Source: Devosia sp. A8/3-2 | Lineage (GTDB): Bacteria > Pseudomonadota > Alphaproteobacteria > Rhizobiales > Devosiaceae | Direction of reading: 5' to 3' | DNA length: 64,000 nt | NCBI GenBank assembly: GCA_025452255.1 | Contig: CP104974.1 | Span: forward strand, 978,501-1,042,500 | Part shown: piece after piece, positions 28,711-38,376 of the stretch | Layout: every line of letters starts with the position of its first letter | How positions within the stretch are numbered: position 1 is the stretch's first letter | Position numbers and translations under genes: made by a program | Notes under the pieces: model-generated | Databases searched by the model: none | What the model was told of the DNA's origin: nothing | Seen by the model: the letters and a program-made list of their open reading frames with translations, nothing else

Positions 28711-28922
28711 CGATTTACCTTTGCTTCAGACATCGCGAAAAATCGTGGATTTTCATGGTTTGGTAGCGGAGTTGAACGGCAATTGGCGACCGGCGACAGA
28801 ATAGCGGTCGCTGCATTCGCGTCTGGTGGGGCGCGGCGCTTCGACCCACTACCAGTGGTGGAGAACAAACCGGGATTCAGTGAGTCGCGCCGATTCGGTT
28901 CTGTTTCGTTCCCCGGCTGTTC
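28711..28922. repeat. diverged direct repeat, copy B
   Basis: Second copy of the element at 28177-28380, same orientation, roughly 65-70% identical by eye in the best blocks. It ends about 100 bases before the helicase start. The block GTGGTGGAGAACAAA recurs at the same internal distance (~144 bases). What it does is unknown: candidates are a remnant of a small gene duplicated in place, or a structured RNA. Confidence 0.6.
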
Positions 28923-29025
28923 TTGCCATTAAGCAGGGTGACACTTGTGTCGTATTGAGTGTGCATTTGTGGGACAGCCCGCTGGGGGCTCGTAACCGGA
29001 CAAAACTGCCCCTACATTGGCGGCG

Positions 29026-32009
29026 ATGACTTTTGCACCCTACCAATCGGTCAAGGCGATTCTCGGCCCGACCAATACCGGCAAGACCTATTTCGCCATC
29101 GAGCGGATGCTAGCCCATCCGAGCGGGATGATCGGGCTGCCGCTGCGTTTGCTGGCGCGCGAGGTCTATACGCGGGTGGTGGAGCGGGTCGGCGCGCAGG
29201 CCGTGGCCCCGGTAACCGGGGAAGAGCAGATCGTGCCGGCGCGGCCGCGCTATTGGGTCTGCACGGTCGAGGCCATGCCGATGGATATCCATGTCGATTG
29301 CGTAGCGATCGACGAAATCCAGACCGCAATCGATTTTGACCGCGGGCATGTGTTTACCGACCGGATTTTGAATGCGCGCGGCAGCCAGAAACCCTGCTGC
29401 TGGGTGCCGCGACCATGGCGCCGGTGATCCGAAAACTCCTGCCCAATGCCGATATCGTGGACCGGCCGCGCTTTTCCCAGCTGACCTATGCCGGCTCCAA
29501 GAAGATTTCGCGCCAGCCGACGCGATCAGCCATCGTCGCCTTCTCGGCGCGGCAGGTCTATGCCATTGCAGAACTGATCCGGCGCGAACGGGGCGGGGCT
29601 GCGGTGGTGATGGGAGCGCTCTCGCCCCGCACGCGCAATGCGCAGGTCGAGCTTTATCAGAATGGCGATGTGGATTTCTGGTGGCGACCGATGCCATCGG
29701 CATGGGGCTGAACCCGGATATCCACCACGTCGCCTTTGCCGACGACACCAAATTTGACGGGCATCAGAGCCGGCCCCTAACTGCGGCAGAATTGGGGCAG
29801 ATTGCCGGTCGGGCAGGGCGCCATGCGCGCAATGGCACGTTCGGGGTGACCGGGGGCACTGAGGGATTCGACGAGGAAATGGTCGTGGCGCTCAGAAACC
29901 CACGATTTCGAACCGGTTAAAGTGCTGCAATGGCGCAACAATAGGCTAGATTATTCATCCATCCCCGCACTGCTCGATAGCTTGGAACAAAGCCCGGAAA
30001 ACCGCAGTTTGACGCGGGTTCCAGTGGCCACGGACCAGCGGGCGCTGGAATTTGTGGCCCTGCAATGAGGCAGGCAAACTAGCGCGTGGTCTGGACGGGG
30101 CGCGGCTGTTGTGGGAATGCTGCCAAATCCCTGATTATCAGGGGATTTCTCCGGCCAATCACGGGGAAATCGTCACCCGAATTTACTCGGATTTGAAACG
30201 AAATGGAAAGGTCGACGCGGACTGGATTGCCGAGCAGGTTCGCTTTTGCGACAATGTCAGCGGGGACATCGATACGCTCAGCAACCGGATCAAGCAAATC
30301 CGTACTGGACGTTTGTCGCCAATCGGAAAAACTGGCTTGCAGACCCTTCACATTGGCGCGAAAAGACCCGAGACATTGAAGACCGCCTGAGCGATGCCCT
30401 GCATGAAAGGCTCACTCAGCGGTTCGTCGACCGGCGCACGAGCGTCTTGCTTCGCCACCTGAAAGACAAACGTATGGCATCTCCCGAGATCAATGAGCGT
30501 GGCGAAGTTCGGCTGGAAGGCCATCTGATCGGCACACTCGAAGGCTTCCGCTTTACCCTTTCCCGCAATGACGGGGACGTCGATACCAAGGGCTTGCGGG
30601 CGGCCGCCGATCACGTGGTGGCGCCCGAAATCCACAATCGGGCCGACCGGCTGGCCGGGGCGCCGAACGAGGAATTCGTGCTGGCGACCGATGGCAAGCT
30701 GCGCTGGAAGGGCGATGTCGTCGCCGAACTGATTGAGGGCGATGCGCTCTATCGGCCGCGCATCCTGATTCTGGCCGATGAGACGTTGACCGGGGTGGAC
30801 TCGGAACGCGTGCAGGACCGGTTGAGCCTGTGGCTGCGCCATCACATCAATACCGTGCTCGAAAGCGTCATGGCGCTCGAAGCGCCTGCCGATATCGAAG
30901 GCGCGGCGCGGGGCATTGCCTTCCAGCTCTACGAGCATCTGGGGCTGTTGCCGCGGGCGCAGGTGGCCGACGAGGTCAAGGCGCTTGACCGGGACGTGCG
31001 CGGCAAGATGCGCAAGCTGGGCATCAAGTTCGGCGCCTATCACATCTTCCTGCCGCTGGCGCTGAAGCCGGCGCCGCGCGAATTGGCGCTGATTCTGTTT
31101 GCGCTGAAGCATGGCGGCATCCGCCAGCCCGGCGTGACGGATATTCCCCATATCGTGCTCTCCGGCCGCACTTCGTTCTCGGTCGACCCCGAAGTCGATA
31201 CCGGGCTCTATGAGGTCGCTGGCTTCAAGGTGGCGGGCAAGCGGGCGGTGCGCGTCGATATTCTCGAGCGCCCGGCTGATATCATAAGGCCACTGATCGC
31301 GCTTGATCCGACGCGTCATCAGGGCGATGTGCCTTTGGGCGCCGCCGAGGGCAATGGCTTCCGTGTGACGGTTGAGATGACGTCGCTCTGGGCTGTTCGG
31401 GCGAAGATTTCGCCTCGATCCTGAGTTCGCTCGGCTATCGCGTGAAGCGTACGCCTAAGGTTGCTGCGCCCGTCGCGGCGGAAGCCAGTGCGGAAGCGCC
31501 GGCGCTTGAAGAAGTGCTGGCGGAGAATCCGGCATCGGTGGACGCTGTCGCCGAGGCGCCACTGGAGGCTGTTGCGGCCGACGCTGATGCGGCTGTTGTG
31601 GTGCTTGAAGCCGAAATTCCGGCGACCACGATCGTTGAAGCCGAACCGGCGGTAATTGCTGATGCGACCCCGGCCGAGCCGGAATTCGATGAAGTCTGGT
31701 TCCCGGGTGGCAAGCGGCCCGAGACCAAGCGGCATGAGCATCGCCGCCGTCCCGAGGGCGAGAATCGGCAGCGGCCCGTGGCCAAACGCCGTCCCGAGGG
31801 GGAAGTGCAGGACCTGACCAAAGCCCAGCACCTCAATCCCAAGCCGAAATTCGAGCCGCGCGGACGCAATGACAACCGCAAGTTCTGAAAAGCCGCGCGA
31901 CGAGCGGCCCAAATTCGACAAGCCGCGGCCCGAACAGCGCGAGGCCAAGTTCGATCCGGACAGTCCCTTCGCCAAGCTGGCGGCCTTGCGCAACAAGAGT
32001 GCGGAGTAG
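29026..32009 (+). CDS. SUV3-like ATP-dependent RNA/DNA helicase (about six frameshifts)
   Basis: Superfamily 2 helicase of the mitochondrial SUV3/MgpS type common in alphaproteobacteria. Walker A AILGPTNTGKTYFAIERM at the N-terminus, DEIQTAIDFDRGHVFTDRIL (motif II region), LVATDAIGMGLNPDI and GQIAGRAGRHARNGTFG (motifs V/VI), long C-terminal domain (LFALKHGGIRQPGVTDIPHI), then an Ala/Glu/Pro-rich linker and a basic tail ending LAALRNKSAE. Frame order shows mostly single-base losses near 29390, 29685, 29905, 30065, 30320, 31395 and another near 31885. The span of ~994 codons is normal. Probably acts in RNA turnover or structured-RNA unwinding. Confidence 0.88.
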
Positions 32010-32012
32010 CGA

Positions 32013-32391
32013 TTGACAGGAACCGGCGCGATCCCCGTTCTGCAAGGAGCGGCTCGACAAGTTCCTGTTTTTCTCACGCGCCCTCAAATCGCGCACGCTG
32101 GCGCAAAAGGTCATCGAGACCGGCGCCATCCGCGTCAATTCCGAACGCACCGACAAGAGCGACTACAAGGTGGGCGCGGGCGACGTGCTGACCATGGCGA
32201 TCCATGGCCGCATCATGGTGTGGAAGATCCTCGATGCCGGTGTGCGGCGGGGGCCGGCCAGCGAGGCGATGACACTCTACGAGGATCTTTCGCCGCCCGC
32301 CTTGCCCAAAGCAGAGCGCTCGCCCTATGACGCGGCCATTGCGCCGCGCGATGAAGGGGCAGGGCGACCGACAAAAAAGCAGCGACGCTGA
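32013..32391 (+). CDS. S4-domain RNA-binding protein (Hsp15-like; frameshifted start)
   Basis: Small protein with an N-terminal S4 domain: RLDKFLFFSRALKSRTLAQK, GAIRVNSERTDKSDYKVGAG and DVLTMAIHGRIMVWKIL, then a basic tail (GRPTKKQRR). Hsp15-type proteins bind rRNA or stalled 50S-nascent chain complexes. The S4 frame has no start codon before a stop at 32014, while TTG at 32013 opens the adjacent frame, so a 1-base error near 32043 is inferred. It starts 3 bases after the helicase stop and is certainly in its operon. Confidence 0.82.
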
Positions 32392-32423
32392 TACGGACCG
32401 GCTCAAGGATGGAGAGGCCTGAT

Positions 32424-32933
32424 ATGTCGTTCGGCGACATCCCCACCCTCACCACCGAGCGGCTGGTGTTGCGCGCGCCGGTGCTGGACGATTTTGCGGT
32501 CTATGCGCAATTTCTGGCCTCGCCGCGTTCGCGCTATATGGGCGGGCCCTATGCCAGTTTCGCGGCTCGGGGGCTGTTCTGCCGCGACATTGCCTGCTGG
32601 CGGCTGTTCGGGCATGGCGCGTTGATGATCGAGTTGCGCTCGAGCGGAGGATGCGTGGGGCAGGTAGGGATCAATCATGGTCCGCTATTCCCCGAAAAGG
32701 AGCTGGGCTGGCTCGTCTATGCCCCGCATGAAGGCCATGGCTATGCGCTGGAGGCCGCCCGCGCCCTGCGGGACTGGGCCTTTGCCGTGCGCGGACTGCC
32801 GACACTGGTGAGCTATGTCGATCAGGATAATGCGCGGTCCAAGGCATTGGCCGAGAAGCTGGGCGCCCGGCTCGATCTGGATGCGCCAAGGCAGGACCCG
32901 GAGGATCTGGTCTATCGCCATGTGGCAGGATGA
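32424..32933 (+). CDS. GNAT family N-acetyltransferase (RimJ/RimL type)
   Basis: Intact 169 residues. N-terminal LTTERLVLRAPVLDDFAVYA is typical of RimJ/RimL-like acetyltransferases; GCVGQVGINHGPLFPEKELGW carries strands 3-4, and EGHGYALEAARALRDWAFAV is the acetyl-CoA pyrophosphate-binding loop (Q/RxxGxG/A region). SYVDQDNARSKALAEKLGA is the conserved final helix. ATG at 32424 was chosen over one 15 bases upstream. It lies between the S4 gene and fdxA; the substrate is unknown. Confidence 0.88.
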   Translation: MSFGDIPTLTTERLVLRAPVLDDFAVYAQFLASPRSRYMGGPYASFAARGLFCRDIACWRLFGHGALMIELRSSGGCVGQVGINHGPLFPEKELGWLVYAPHEGHGYALEAARALRDWAFAVRGLPTLVSYVDQDNARSKALAEKLGARLDLDAPRQDPEDLVYRHVAG

Positions 32934-33095
32934 TCGGCTGGGCGGGAAAATTTGCTGGCCATTGCCGGATACGGGCCAAACCCTGCCCCGTCCCGATCTT
33001 GCGGGGAAAGCCAAAAGGGTTTAGCACCGCAGCCGTTGAGACCATCCGGCCCCGTCCCTCCCGGCGCCGGACCATCGTTCGGGACTGCCCAATAG

Positions 33096-33434
33096 ATGAC
33101 CTATATCGTCACCGATAATTGCATTGCCTGCAAATACACCGACTGCGTTGAAGTGTGTCCGGTGGACTGCTTCTACGAAGGCGAGAATATGCTGGTCATC
33201 CATCCGGACGAGTGTATCGATTGCGGGGTCTGCGAGCCCGAATGCCCGGCCGAAGCGATCAAGCCCGATACCGAAAGCGGGCTGGATGAATGGCTGGCGC
33301 TCAACACCAAGTTTGCCTCCATGTGGCCCAACCTGACCGAGAGGCGCGATCCGCTGCCGCAGGCCAAGGAAAAGGACGGCGAAGAGGGCAAGTTGGCGAA
33401 GTATTTTTCGGAAGCTCCGGGCGAAGGCGACTGA
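33096..33434 (+). CDS. fdxA: 7Fe ferredoxin FdxA
   Basis: Intact 112-residue ferredoxin with [3Fe-4S] and [4Fe-4S] clusters. First site [20 protein letters not shown], second [18 protein letters not shown], then the long C-terminal extension ([20 protein letters not shown]) characteristic of alphaproteobacterial FdxA. Acts as a cytoplasmic low-potential electron carrier. Followed at 465 bases by carD, the usual Rhizobiales neighbour; a palindromic repeat and a terminator-like hairpin lie between them. Confidence 0.97.
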   Translation: MTYIVTDNCIACKYTDCVEVCPVDCFYEGENMLVIHPDECIDCGVCEPECPAEAIKPDTESGLDEWLALNTKFASMWPNLTERRDPLPQAKEKDGEEGKLAKYFSEAPGEGD

Positions 33435-33471
33435 CGAATAGGCCTGCGGGCTGGATGAGCGAAACCCACGG

Positions 33472-33551
33472 TGTCATTCCCAGCAAAGCGGGAACCTCCG
33501 TTTAGGGACCCGGCAAAGCAAACAGGGGTTCCCGCTTTCCTGGGAATGACA
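33472..33551. repeat. inverted repeat with 25-base arms
   Basis: Left arm 33472-33496 (starts TGTCATTCCCAGCAAAGCGG) and right arm 33527-33551 are complementary with one mismatch; the spacer is 30 bases. The outer bases (GTGTCATTCC) resemble the MITE-like copies at 28471, 43226 and 43558, but the core differs, so this is a separate subfamily. It follows fdxA by 37 bases. Confidence 0.8.
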
Positions 33552-33646
33552 TTGTGGATGGGTTTCACAGGCACTCGCTGCGCCACATCCCGGTCACATT
33601 GGCTGCAGTTCCACGACGGCACGAATCCGCCATTGATTCGTAGTTT

Positions 33647-33675
33647 TTGATTTTGCTGAAATTTTGTGCTATGGT
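33647..33675 (+). promoter_or_regulatory. candidate promoter upstream of carD
   Basis: TTGATT at 33647-33652 and TATGGT at 33670-33675 are separated by 17 bases in an AT-rich stretch that contrasts with the GC-rich surroundings. A start near 33682 would give a 218-base leader to carD, interrupted by a terminator-like hairpin at 33709. Confidence 0.5.
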
Positions 33676-33708
33676 CTCACTATATGCAGTTGAGCCCGTC
33701 ACCCAACC

Positions 33709-33732
33709 CGTGCCTCAAGGCACGATTTTTTT
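33709..33732 (+). terminator. intrinsic terminator/attenuator in the carD leader
   Basis: CGTGCC (33709-33714), loop TCAA, GGCACG (33719-33724), then A and seven Ts (33726-33732). It lies 34-57 bases past the predicted start at about 33682 and 170 bases before carD. A 16-codon reading frame (ATG at 33684, stop at 33732-33734) runs through it. It may end fdxA transcripts, define a ~50-nt RNA, or attenuate carD. Confidence 0.7.
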
Positions 33733-33899
33733 GACACAACATCGGTGTGTTGCCCGGCCTCCGGGGAAAGCGGACCCGGAAAGCCATGGGGTTTTTGCTG
33801 CGCGCAGCGCCCACGATTTGGGCGTTTATGAGTTTGGAATGGACGGTCCTTCCCGCGGGGAACTGTCCATTTGGGGCGTCAACAAGGAGTTCCAAGACT

Positions 33900-34462
33900 A
33901 TGGTAGCCAAGAAGTCACAGCAGCGGCTTGGGTTCAAGACGGGCGAGTATGTTGTCTATCCGGCGCATGGCGTCGGCGTGATCGTCTCGATCGAGGAACA
34001 AGAAGTCGCCGGCCTGACCCTTGAGTTGTTCGTCATCAGTTTCGAGCAGGACAAGCTGACCCTTCGCGTGCCCGTTGCCAAGATCAAATCCGTCGGCATG
34101 CGCAAGCTGGCCGAAGAGGACATGGTCACCTGTGCACTCACCACGGTGACCGGTCGTGCGCGCGTCAAGCGGACCATGTGGTCGCGTCGCGCCCAGAATA
34201 CGAAGCCAAGATCAATTCGGGCGATCTGATCGCCATCTCCGAAGTCGTGCGCGATCTCTATCGCTCCGAAGAACAGCCCGAGCAGTCCTATTCGGAACGC
34301 CAGCTGTTCGAGCAGGCAATGGACCGCATGAGCCGCGAAATCGGCGCCGTCAATCGCCTGACGCTGACCGAAGCCGTGCAGCTGATCGAAAAGAATCTGG
34401 CCAAGTCGCCCAAGCGCACCAAGGCTGACGCTGCCGAAAGCGACGAGGAAGCCGCCGCCTAA
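33900..34462 (+). CDS. carD: CarD-family transcriptional regulator (frameshifted)
   Basis: CarD/CdnL-type protein that binds the RNA polymerase beta subunit and stabilises open complexes, notably at rRNA promoters. N-terminal RNAP-interaction domain: FKTGEYVVYPAHGVGVIVSI, DKLTLRVPVAKIKSVGMRKL. C-terminal helical DNA-binding domain: INSGDLIAISEVVRDLYRSE and MSREIGAVNRLTLTEAVQLI. One G is missing near 34196 (RRAQEYEAK in the true frame). ATG at 33900 follows AAGGAG by about 11 bases. A strong terminator follows the stop. Confidence 0.94.
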
Positions 34463-34485
34463 GCGGATGGTCCAAAGGAATACGG

Positions 34486-34513
34486 AAAGGCCGGTGGAGA
34501 CACCGGCCTTTTT
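34486..34513 (+). terminator. intrinsic terminator of carD
   Basis: A perfect 11-bp stem, AAAGGCCGGTG (34486-34496) with its complement at 34501-34511, GAGA loop, and a run of five Ts at 34509-34513. It lies 24 bases after the carD stop and 36 before the next gene. Confidence 0.93.
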
Positions 34514-34548
34514 GTTTTGCATGATGCCGGGCGAGGGAGGCGATTGCC

Positions 34549-35507
34549 ATGATGCTGGATCAGCAACAGGTCGAGACCGCGCTTGCCGGGCTTGCTCTGG
34601 GCGAGATAGTGGCCATGACGGAACTATCCGGCGGGCACGCTGCCGTGTTCAAGCTGGACCTCTCGGACGGTCGCGCCGTAACCCTTAAGGTCTATCAGGC
34701 CGATCACACCAAACCGGACAAGGACGCTTTTGCTGCCGCGCAATTGCGCTGACAGGGACCTGCCCATTGCGCGATACCTGCTAGTCGATGACAGCAGGAG
34801 AAAATTGCCATTTGGGTTTGCGGTCACCAGCTACCTGCCCGGAGTTACTGCGGGCTTGCTCAAGAACCATCCCGACATTGCCAGTCTCTATCACCAGACC
34901 GGCGCGCTATTGCGTTCGCTGCATGAGATAGCCATGCCGGCCTATGGCGCCTTTGACGCGCAGGGCATTGTTGATCCGCTTGCGTCCAACGCGGATTTCG
35001 TCCGTCGAATGATCGAGCATAGTTTTGAACGGTTTGCCGTCATGGGCGGCGATCCTGCAGTGGCCCGGCGGTTGCGCGAGATTGTCGAGGCGCGTTTCGT
35101 GGTTATTGTCCCCCACAGCAAGGGAGCGGTTTTCGCGCACGATGACCTGCATCCCAACAATGTGCTGGCCGTGGAGGATGCGCGGGGCAAGCTGGTGTTG
35201 AGTGGGTTGATCGATTTCGGCAATGCGCGCGGCCGATCCGGTACTCGATCTGGCCAAGTGCCTGTTCTGCTCGGAGCATGACGCGCCGAGCAGCACGCCC
35301 CATATCCTAGCCGGCTATGGTCCCATAGAGCACCCGGACCCTCAGGGCGCCATCTGGTATTATACGCTGCTGCACCGCGTGACGATGTGGTGGTGGCTGC
35401 GCCAGATCGGTGTCATTGCGACGGCTGATACGCCAAGCGAATTGATCGATGATTTTGCGGGCGATGGCAGGATAGTACGCCATTCCCATTGCCGGGTTAA
35501 CCCTTGA
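34549..35507 (+). CDS. aminoglycoside/choline-kinase-like phosphotransferase (two frameshifts)
   Basis: Kinase-fold protein. The N-lobe includes LSGGHAAVFKLDLSDGRAVT and LKVYQADH (lysine strand); the catalytic loop is FAHDDLHPNNVL (Brenner motif with Asp) and the metal site LIDFGNA. Both frame breaks, near 34747 and 35227, are explained by loss of one CG (restored: AAQLRADRDLPIARY and DFGNARAADPVLD). A GGGAGG ribosome site precedes the ATG at 34549. About 320 residues. The family includes antibiotic kinases and metabolic kinases; nothing here points to resistance specifically. Confidence 0.8.
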
Positions 35508-36324
35508 GCACATCCCCTAGTCTGGTGGTGGCACTCCCGGGTTTGAGCGGCTTTTGCTGGTTTTCGTGTGGGGCCCAGCCGGAGAGCCAGATGATGTCGA
35601 GCGTGGCGCGGATGCGGCCATCGGGGTCGGCGTCGCGCTCGGCATAGGCGCTGGCGGCGGCGGCGAGCAAAGCGGGCGTGGCGAGGCGCCGGGGGCGGTC
35701 GGCCGGGGGTTGGCGGCGCCGAGGGATTTGAGTTCGGCCATCAGCGCGAAGGGATTGGCGTAGCGCACGATATGGGTTTCGACATCGGCGACGGGCAGGG
35801 CTAGGCCAGCGCGCTGCAGCAGGCCGCCGGCATCGCGCACTGGATCATTGGCGCCACGCGGGCCGAGGCGCCGCCGGTGACGAGGCTATCGGCCGCGAGG
35901 AAGGCTTCGCGCAATTCGGTGAGGGTATCGCCACCCAAAGCCGCAATGGTCAGCAGGCCATCGGGCGCGAGAATGGCGCGCAGGCGTGCGATATAGCCGG
36001 GTACGTCGTTGACGGCCTGCAGGTGCAGCAGGGAGACGATGAGATCGAAGGGGCCTTCGGGCAGATCGGCGAGGTCATCGGGGCCGGCAAAGGCGGCGAG
36101 GCGCTGATAGGTGAAGCCTGCGCTGGCCGATTGGCCCGTCATGGGCAGCACGTCGATATCGGGGCCAATGATCAAGGCCCGGGGGAAATCGTGGATCAGC
36201 GTGCCCAGTCGGTCTTCGAGATCGCCCAGCACCGAGTCCATGACGAAATTACTTGCGTCAGGCGCGCGGCAGGCCGGTGGCGGGCAATCAGCGTGGTGTC
36301 GAAGATTTTGGGCGGATTGGCCAT
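35497..36324 (-). CDS. BioC/NDUFAF5-like methyltransferase (frameshifts)
   Basis: Class I methyltransferase of the type found next to comF in alphaproteobacteria. Start ATG at 36324: MANPPKIFDTTLIARHRPAA, matching the IFDxxL-ARxRRA opening of that family. PFDLIVSLLHLQAVNDVPGY is the post-I region and LAPDGLLTIAALGGDTLTEL follows. The end reads GWAPHENQQKPLKPGSATTR to a stop at 35497. Breaks lie near 36268, 35825 and 35710. Mitochondrial relatives act in complex I assembly and BioC methylates malonyl-ACP; which applies here is unknown. Divergent from comF by 44 bases. Confidence 0.78.
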
Positions 36325-36368
36325 AAAGGGGATTGCCGGGTTTTGTGCGCGTGGCAGGATGGCTCGTT

Positions 36369-37203
36369 ATGGAGAGCGCCGACGAGCTTGTCAAAACCAC
36401 GCCTTTGCATCGTCGCCTTGCCATGGGCATAGGGCGGGCCGGACGGCTGCTGCTCGATCAGCTATATCCGCCGGTCTGTCTGAGTTGCGAGGCGCCGACG
36501 GGCATGGCGGATACGCTGTGCGCCAAGTGTTTTGCTGCGCTGCGGCCGATCACGGCGCCGCTTTGCCCGGTGCTGGGCCTGCCATTCGAAGTGGCCTTGG
36601 GGCCTGATGCGCTATCGGCCGAAGCGATTGCCGATCCGCCGCCCTTTGAACGGGCACGGGCGGCTCTGGTCTATAACGATCTGGCGGGCACGCTGGTGTC
36701 GCGCCTCAAATATGGCGATCGGCCGGAGCTGGCGCGGTTCTGTGCGCGGCTGATGGCGGGGGCGGGGCATGAATTATGGGCGGATCGGCCGATTCTGGTA
36801 CCGGTGCCGCTGCATCCGGCGCGGTTGCAGCGAGCGGCGCTACAATCAGTCGGCGGAACTGGCGCTGCAGCTGGCAAAGCTCACCGGGCTCGAGTGTGAA
36901 CTGGGACTGGTGCGGCGCGTCAAGAAAACCCGGCAACAGGTGGGGCTGAGCGGGGATGGGCGGGCGCGCAATGTGGCGGGGGCCTTTGCGGTGGATATCG
37001 AGCGGCTGGCGCGACGGGCGGGAAGGCGCGTGGTTTTGATCGACGACGTTTACACCACCGGGGCCACTTGCAAAGCGGTGGTGCGGGCGCTCAAGAAAGG
37101 CGGCGTCGAACATATCGATGTGATGAGTTTTGCGCGTTGTGATCGCAGCAAAAATGCCCATATAGTAACAGAAACCACCGCAGCTTTCGGAGAGCGCAGA
37201 TGA
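36369..37203 (+). CDS. comF: ComF family protein / phosphoribosyltransferase (frameshifted)
   Basis: ComF/GntX-like protein: N-terminal zinc-type site PPVCLSCEAPTGMADTLCAK CF, then a PRTase-like domain with the PRPP loop VVLIDDVYTTGATCKAV. The family is linked to DNA uptake in competent bacteria but is present widely without competence. Loss of one CG near 36831 breaks the frame; restored reading is RLQRERRYNQSAELALQLAK. ATG at 36369. Its TGA overlaps the ATG of grxC (ATGA), an operon order conserved in Rhizobiales. Confidence 0.9.
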
Positions 37204-37454
37204 GCAGAATCGAAATCTACACCACCCCGACCTGTCCTTATTGCCACGCGGCCAAGGCGCTATTGAGCGACAAGGGCGTGGATTACACTGAGATCACGGT
37301 GCTCGACCCCGATCTGCGTGCCGCCATGACGGAGCGCGCCCATGGCCGCCGCACCGTGCCGCAAATCTTCATCGGGGACACCCATGTCGGCGGCTATGAC
37401 GACATGGCTGCGCTTGACCGGCAGGGCGGGCTTGATCCGCTGCTGGCCGACTAG
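37200..37454 (+). CDS. grxC: glutaredoxin 3
   Basis: Intact 84-residue dithiol glutaredoxin: IEIYTTPTCPYCHAAKALL with the CPYC active site, RRTVPQIFIGDTHVGG with the cis-Pro glutathione-binding loop and GGYDDM segment. It reduces glutathione-mixed disulfides in the cytoplasm. Starts inside the comF stop (ATGA overlap) and is followed 36 bases later by the nitrilase-like gene. Confidence 0.96.
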   Translation: MSRIEIYTTPTCPYCHAAKALLSDKGVDYTEITVLDPDLRAAMTERAHGRRTVPQIFIGDTHVGGYDDMAALDRQGGLDPLLAD

Positions 37455-37490
37455 CATTTTTGCCACGGCGTGGCACCCGGGACCAAACAT

Positions 37491-38319
37491 ATGAAAATTG
37501 CTGCCATTCAGATGCGCTCTGGGATGGACCCCGACGCCAATCTTGCTGCGCTTGAACCCATGATCGCCGAGGCGGCTGCGGCCGGTGCGTCCTATGTGCT
37601 GACGCCCGAAGTCACCATGATCTTTGCTGAGAATCGTGAGGGGTTGGCCAAGGTGGCGGCGCCATTTGAGGGCCATCCGCAATTGGCGCGCTCGGGGCGC
37701 TGGCGCGGCAGTACGGCATTCATATCCATGTCGGCTCGCTTGCCGTGCCGCTCGAGAATGGGCGCTTTGCCAATCGCAGCGTGCTGTTCGGGCCCGATGG
37801 GGCAATGGTCGCGGCCTATGACAAGATTCATCTGTTCGACGCCGATATTGCCGGGCTCAATGCCTATAAGGAAAGCGCCACCTATAGAGGCGGCGAGACG
37901 GCGGTGACGGCGCCGCTGGGGGAATTCACCACGGGCTTTTCCATCTGCTACGACATGCGCTTCCCCAAGCTCTACAATGCGCTCGCCAATGCGGGCGCCA
38001 CACTAATCGCGGTGCCGGCGGCGTTCACAGTACCGACGGGGCAGGCGCATTGGGAAGTGCTGCTGCAGGCGCGGGCTATCGAGACGGGTTCCTATGTCAT
38101 CGCCGCGGCGCAGGGCGGGCAACATGAAAATGGCCGGGCGACTTATGGGCATTCCATTGTGATCGACCCCGGGGGCGGATCGTGGCGCAACTGGCGCATG
38201 ACGAGCCCGGCGTGTTGGTCGCCGATATTGCGCCTGACTCGGTGGCGGACATACGTGGCCGTATTCCGGCTTTGGCCAATGCGCGCAATTTTGCCCTGCC
38301 GGATGCATTGCAGGGCTGA
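37491..38319 (+). CDS. carbon-nitrogen hydrolase, Nit1/Nit2 type (two frameshifts)
   Basis: Nitrilase-superfamily amidase with Glu-Lys-Cys triad: Glu in SYVLTPEVTMIF, Lys in AAYDKIHLFDAD, Cys in GFSICYDMRFPKLYNALA. Relatives hydrolyse deaminated glutathione or omega-amides (metabolite repair), which fits the neighbouring grxC. Breaks near 37700 and 38175; the true ending IVAQLAHDEPGVLVADIAPD stops at 38319. ATG at 37491. About 276 residues, normal. Confidence 0.9.
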
Positions 38320-38376
38320 TCTTATGACCTATATCATTGAACAGACGGGCGCAGCACGGGCGCCAAGGACGGTTCT

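Noticed and set aside
28102..28932. Short frames of 62-95 codons in the DUF3108-helicase gap
   Set aside because: They overlap each other on both strands, have no homologous domains and lie in repeat elements, so I describe the repeats instead.
34549..35507. Reading the phosphotransferase as an antibiotic-resistance gene
   Set aside because: Only the general kinase fold is visible; such genes are common chromosomal housekeeping kinases and nothing here indicates aminoglycoside specificity.
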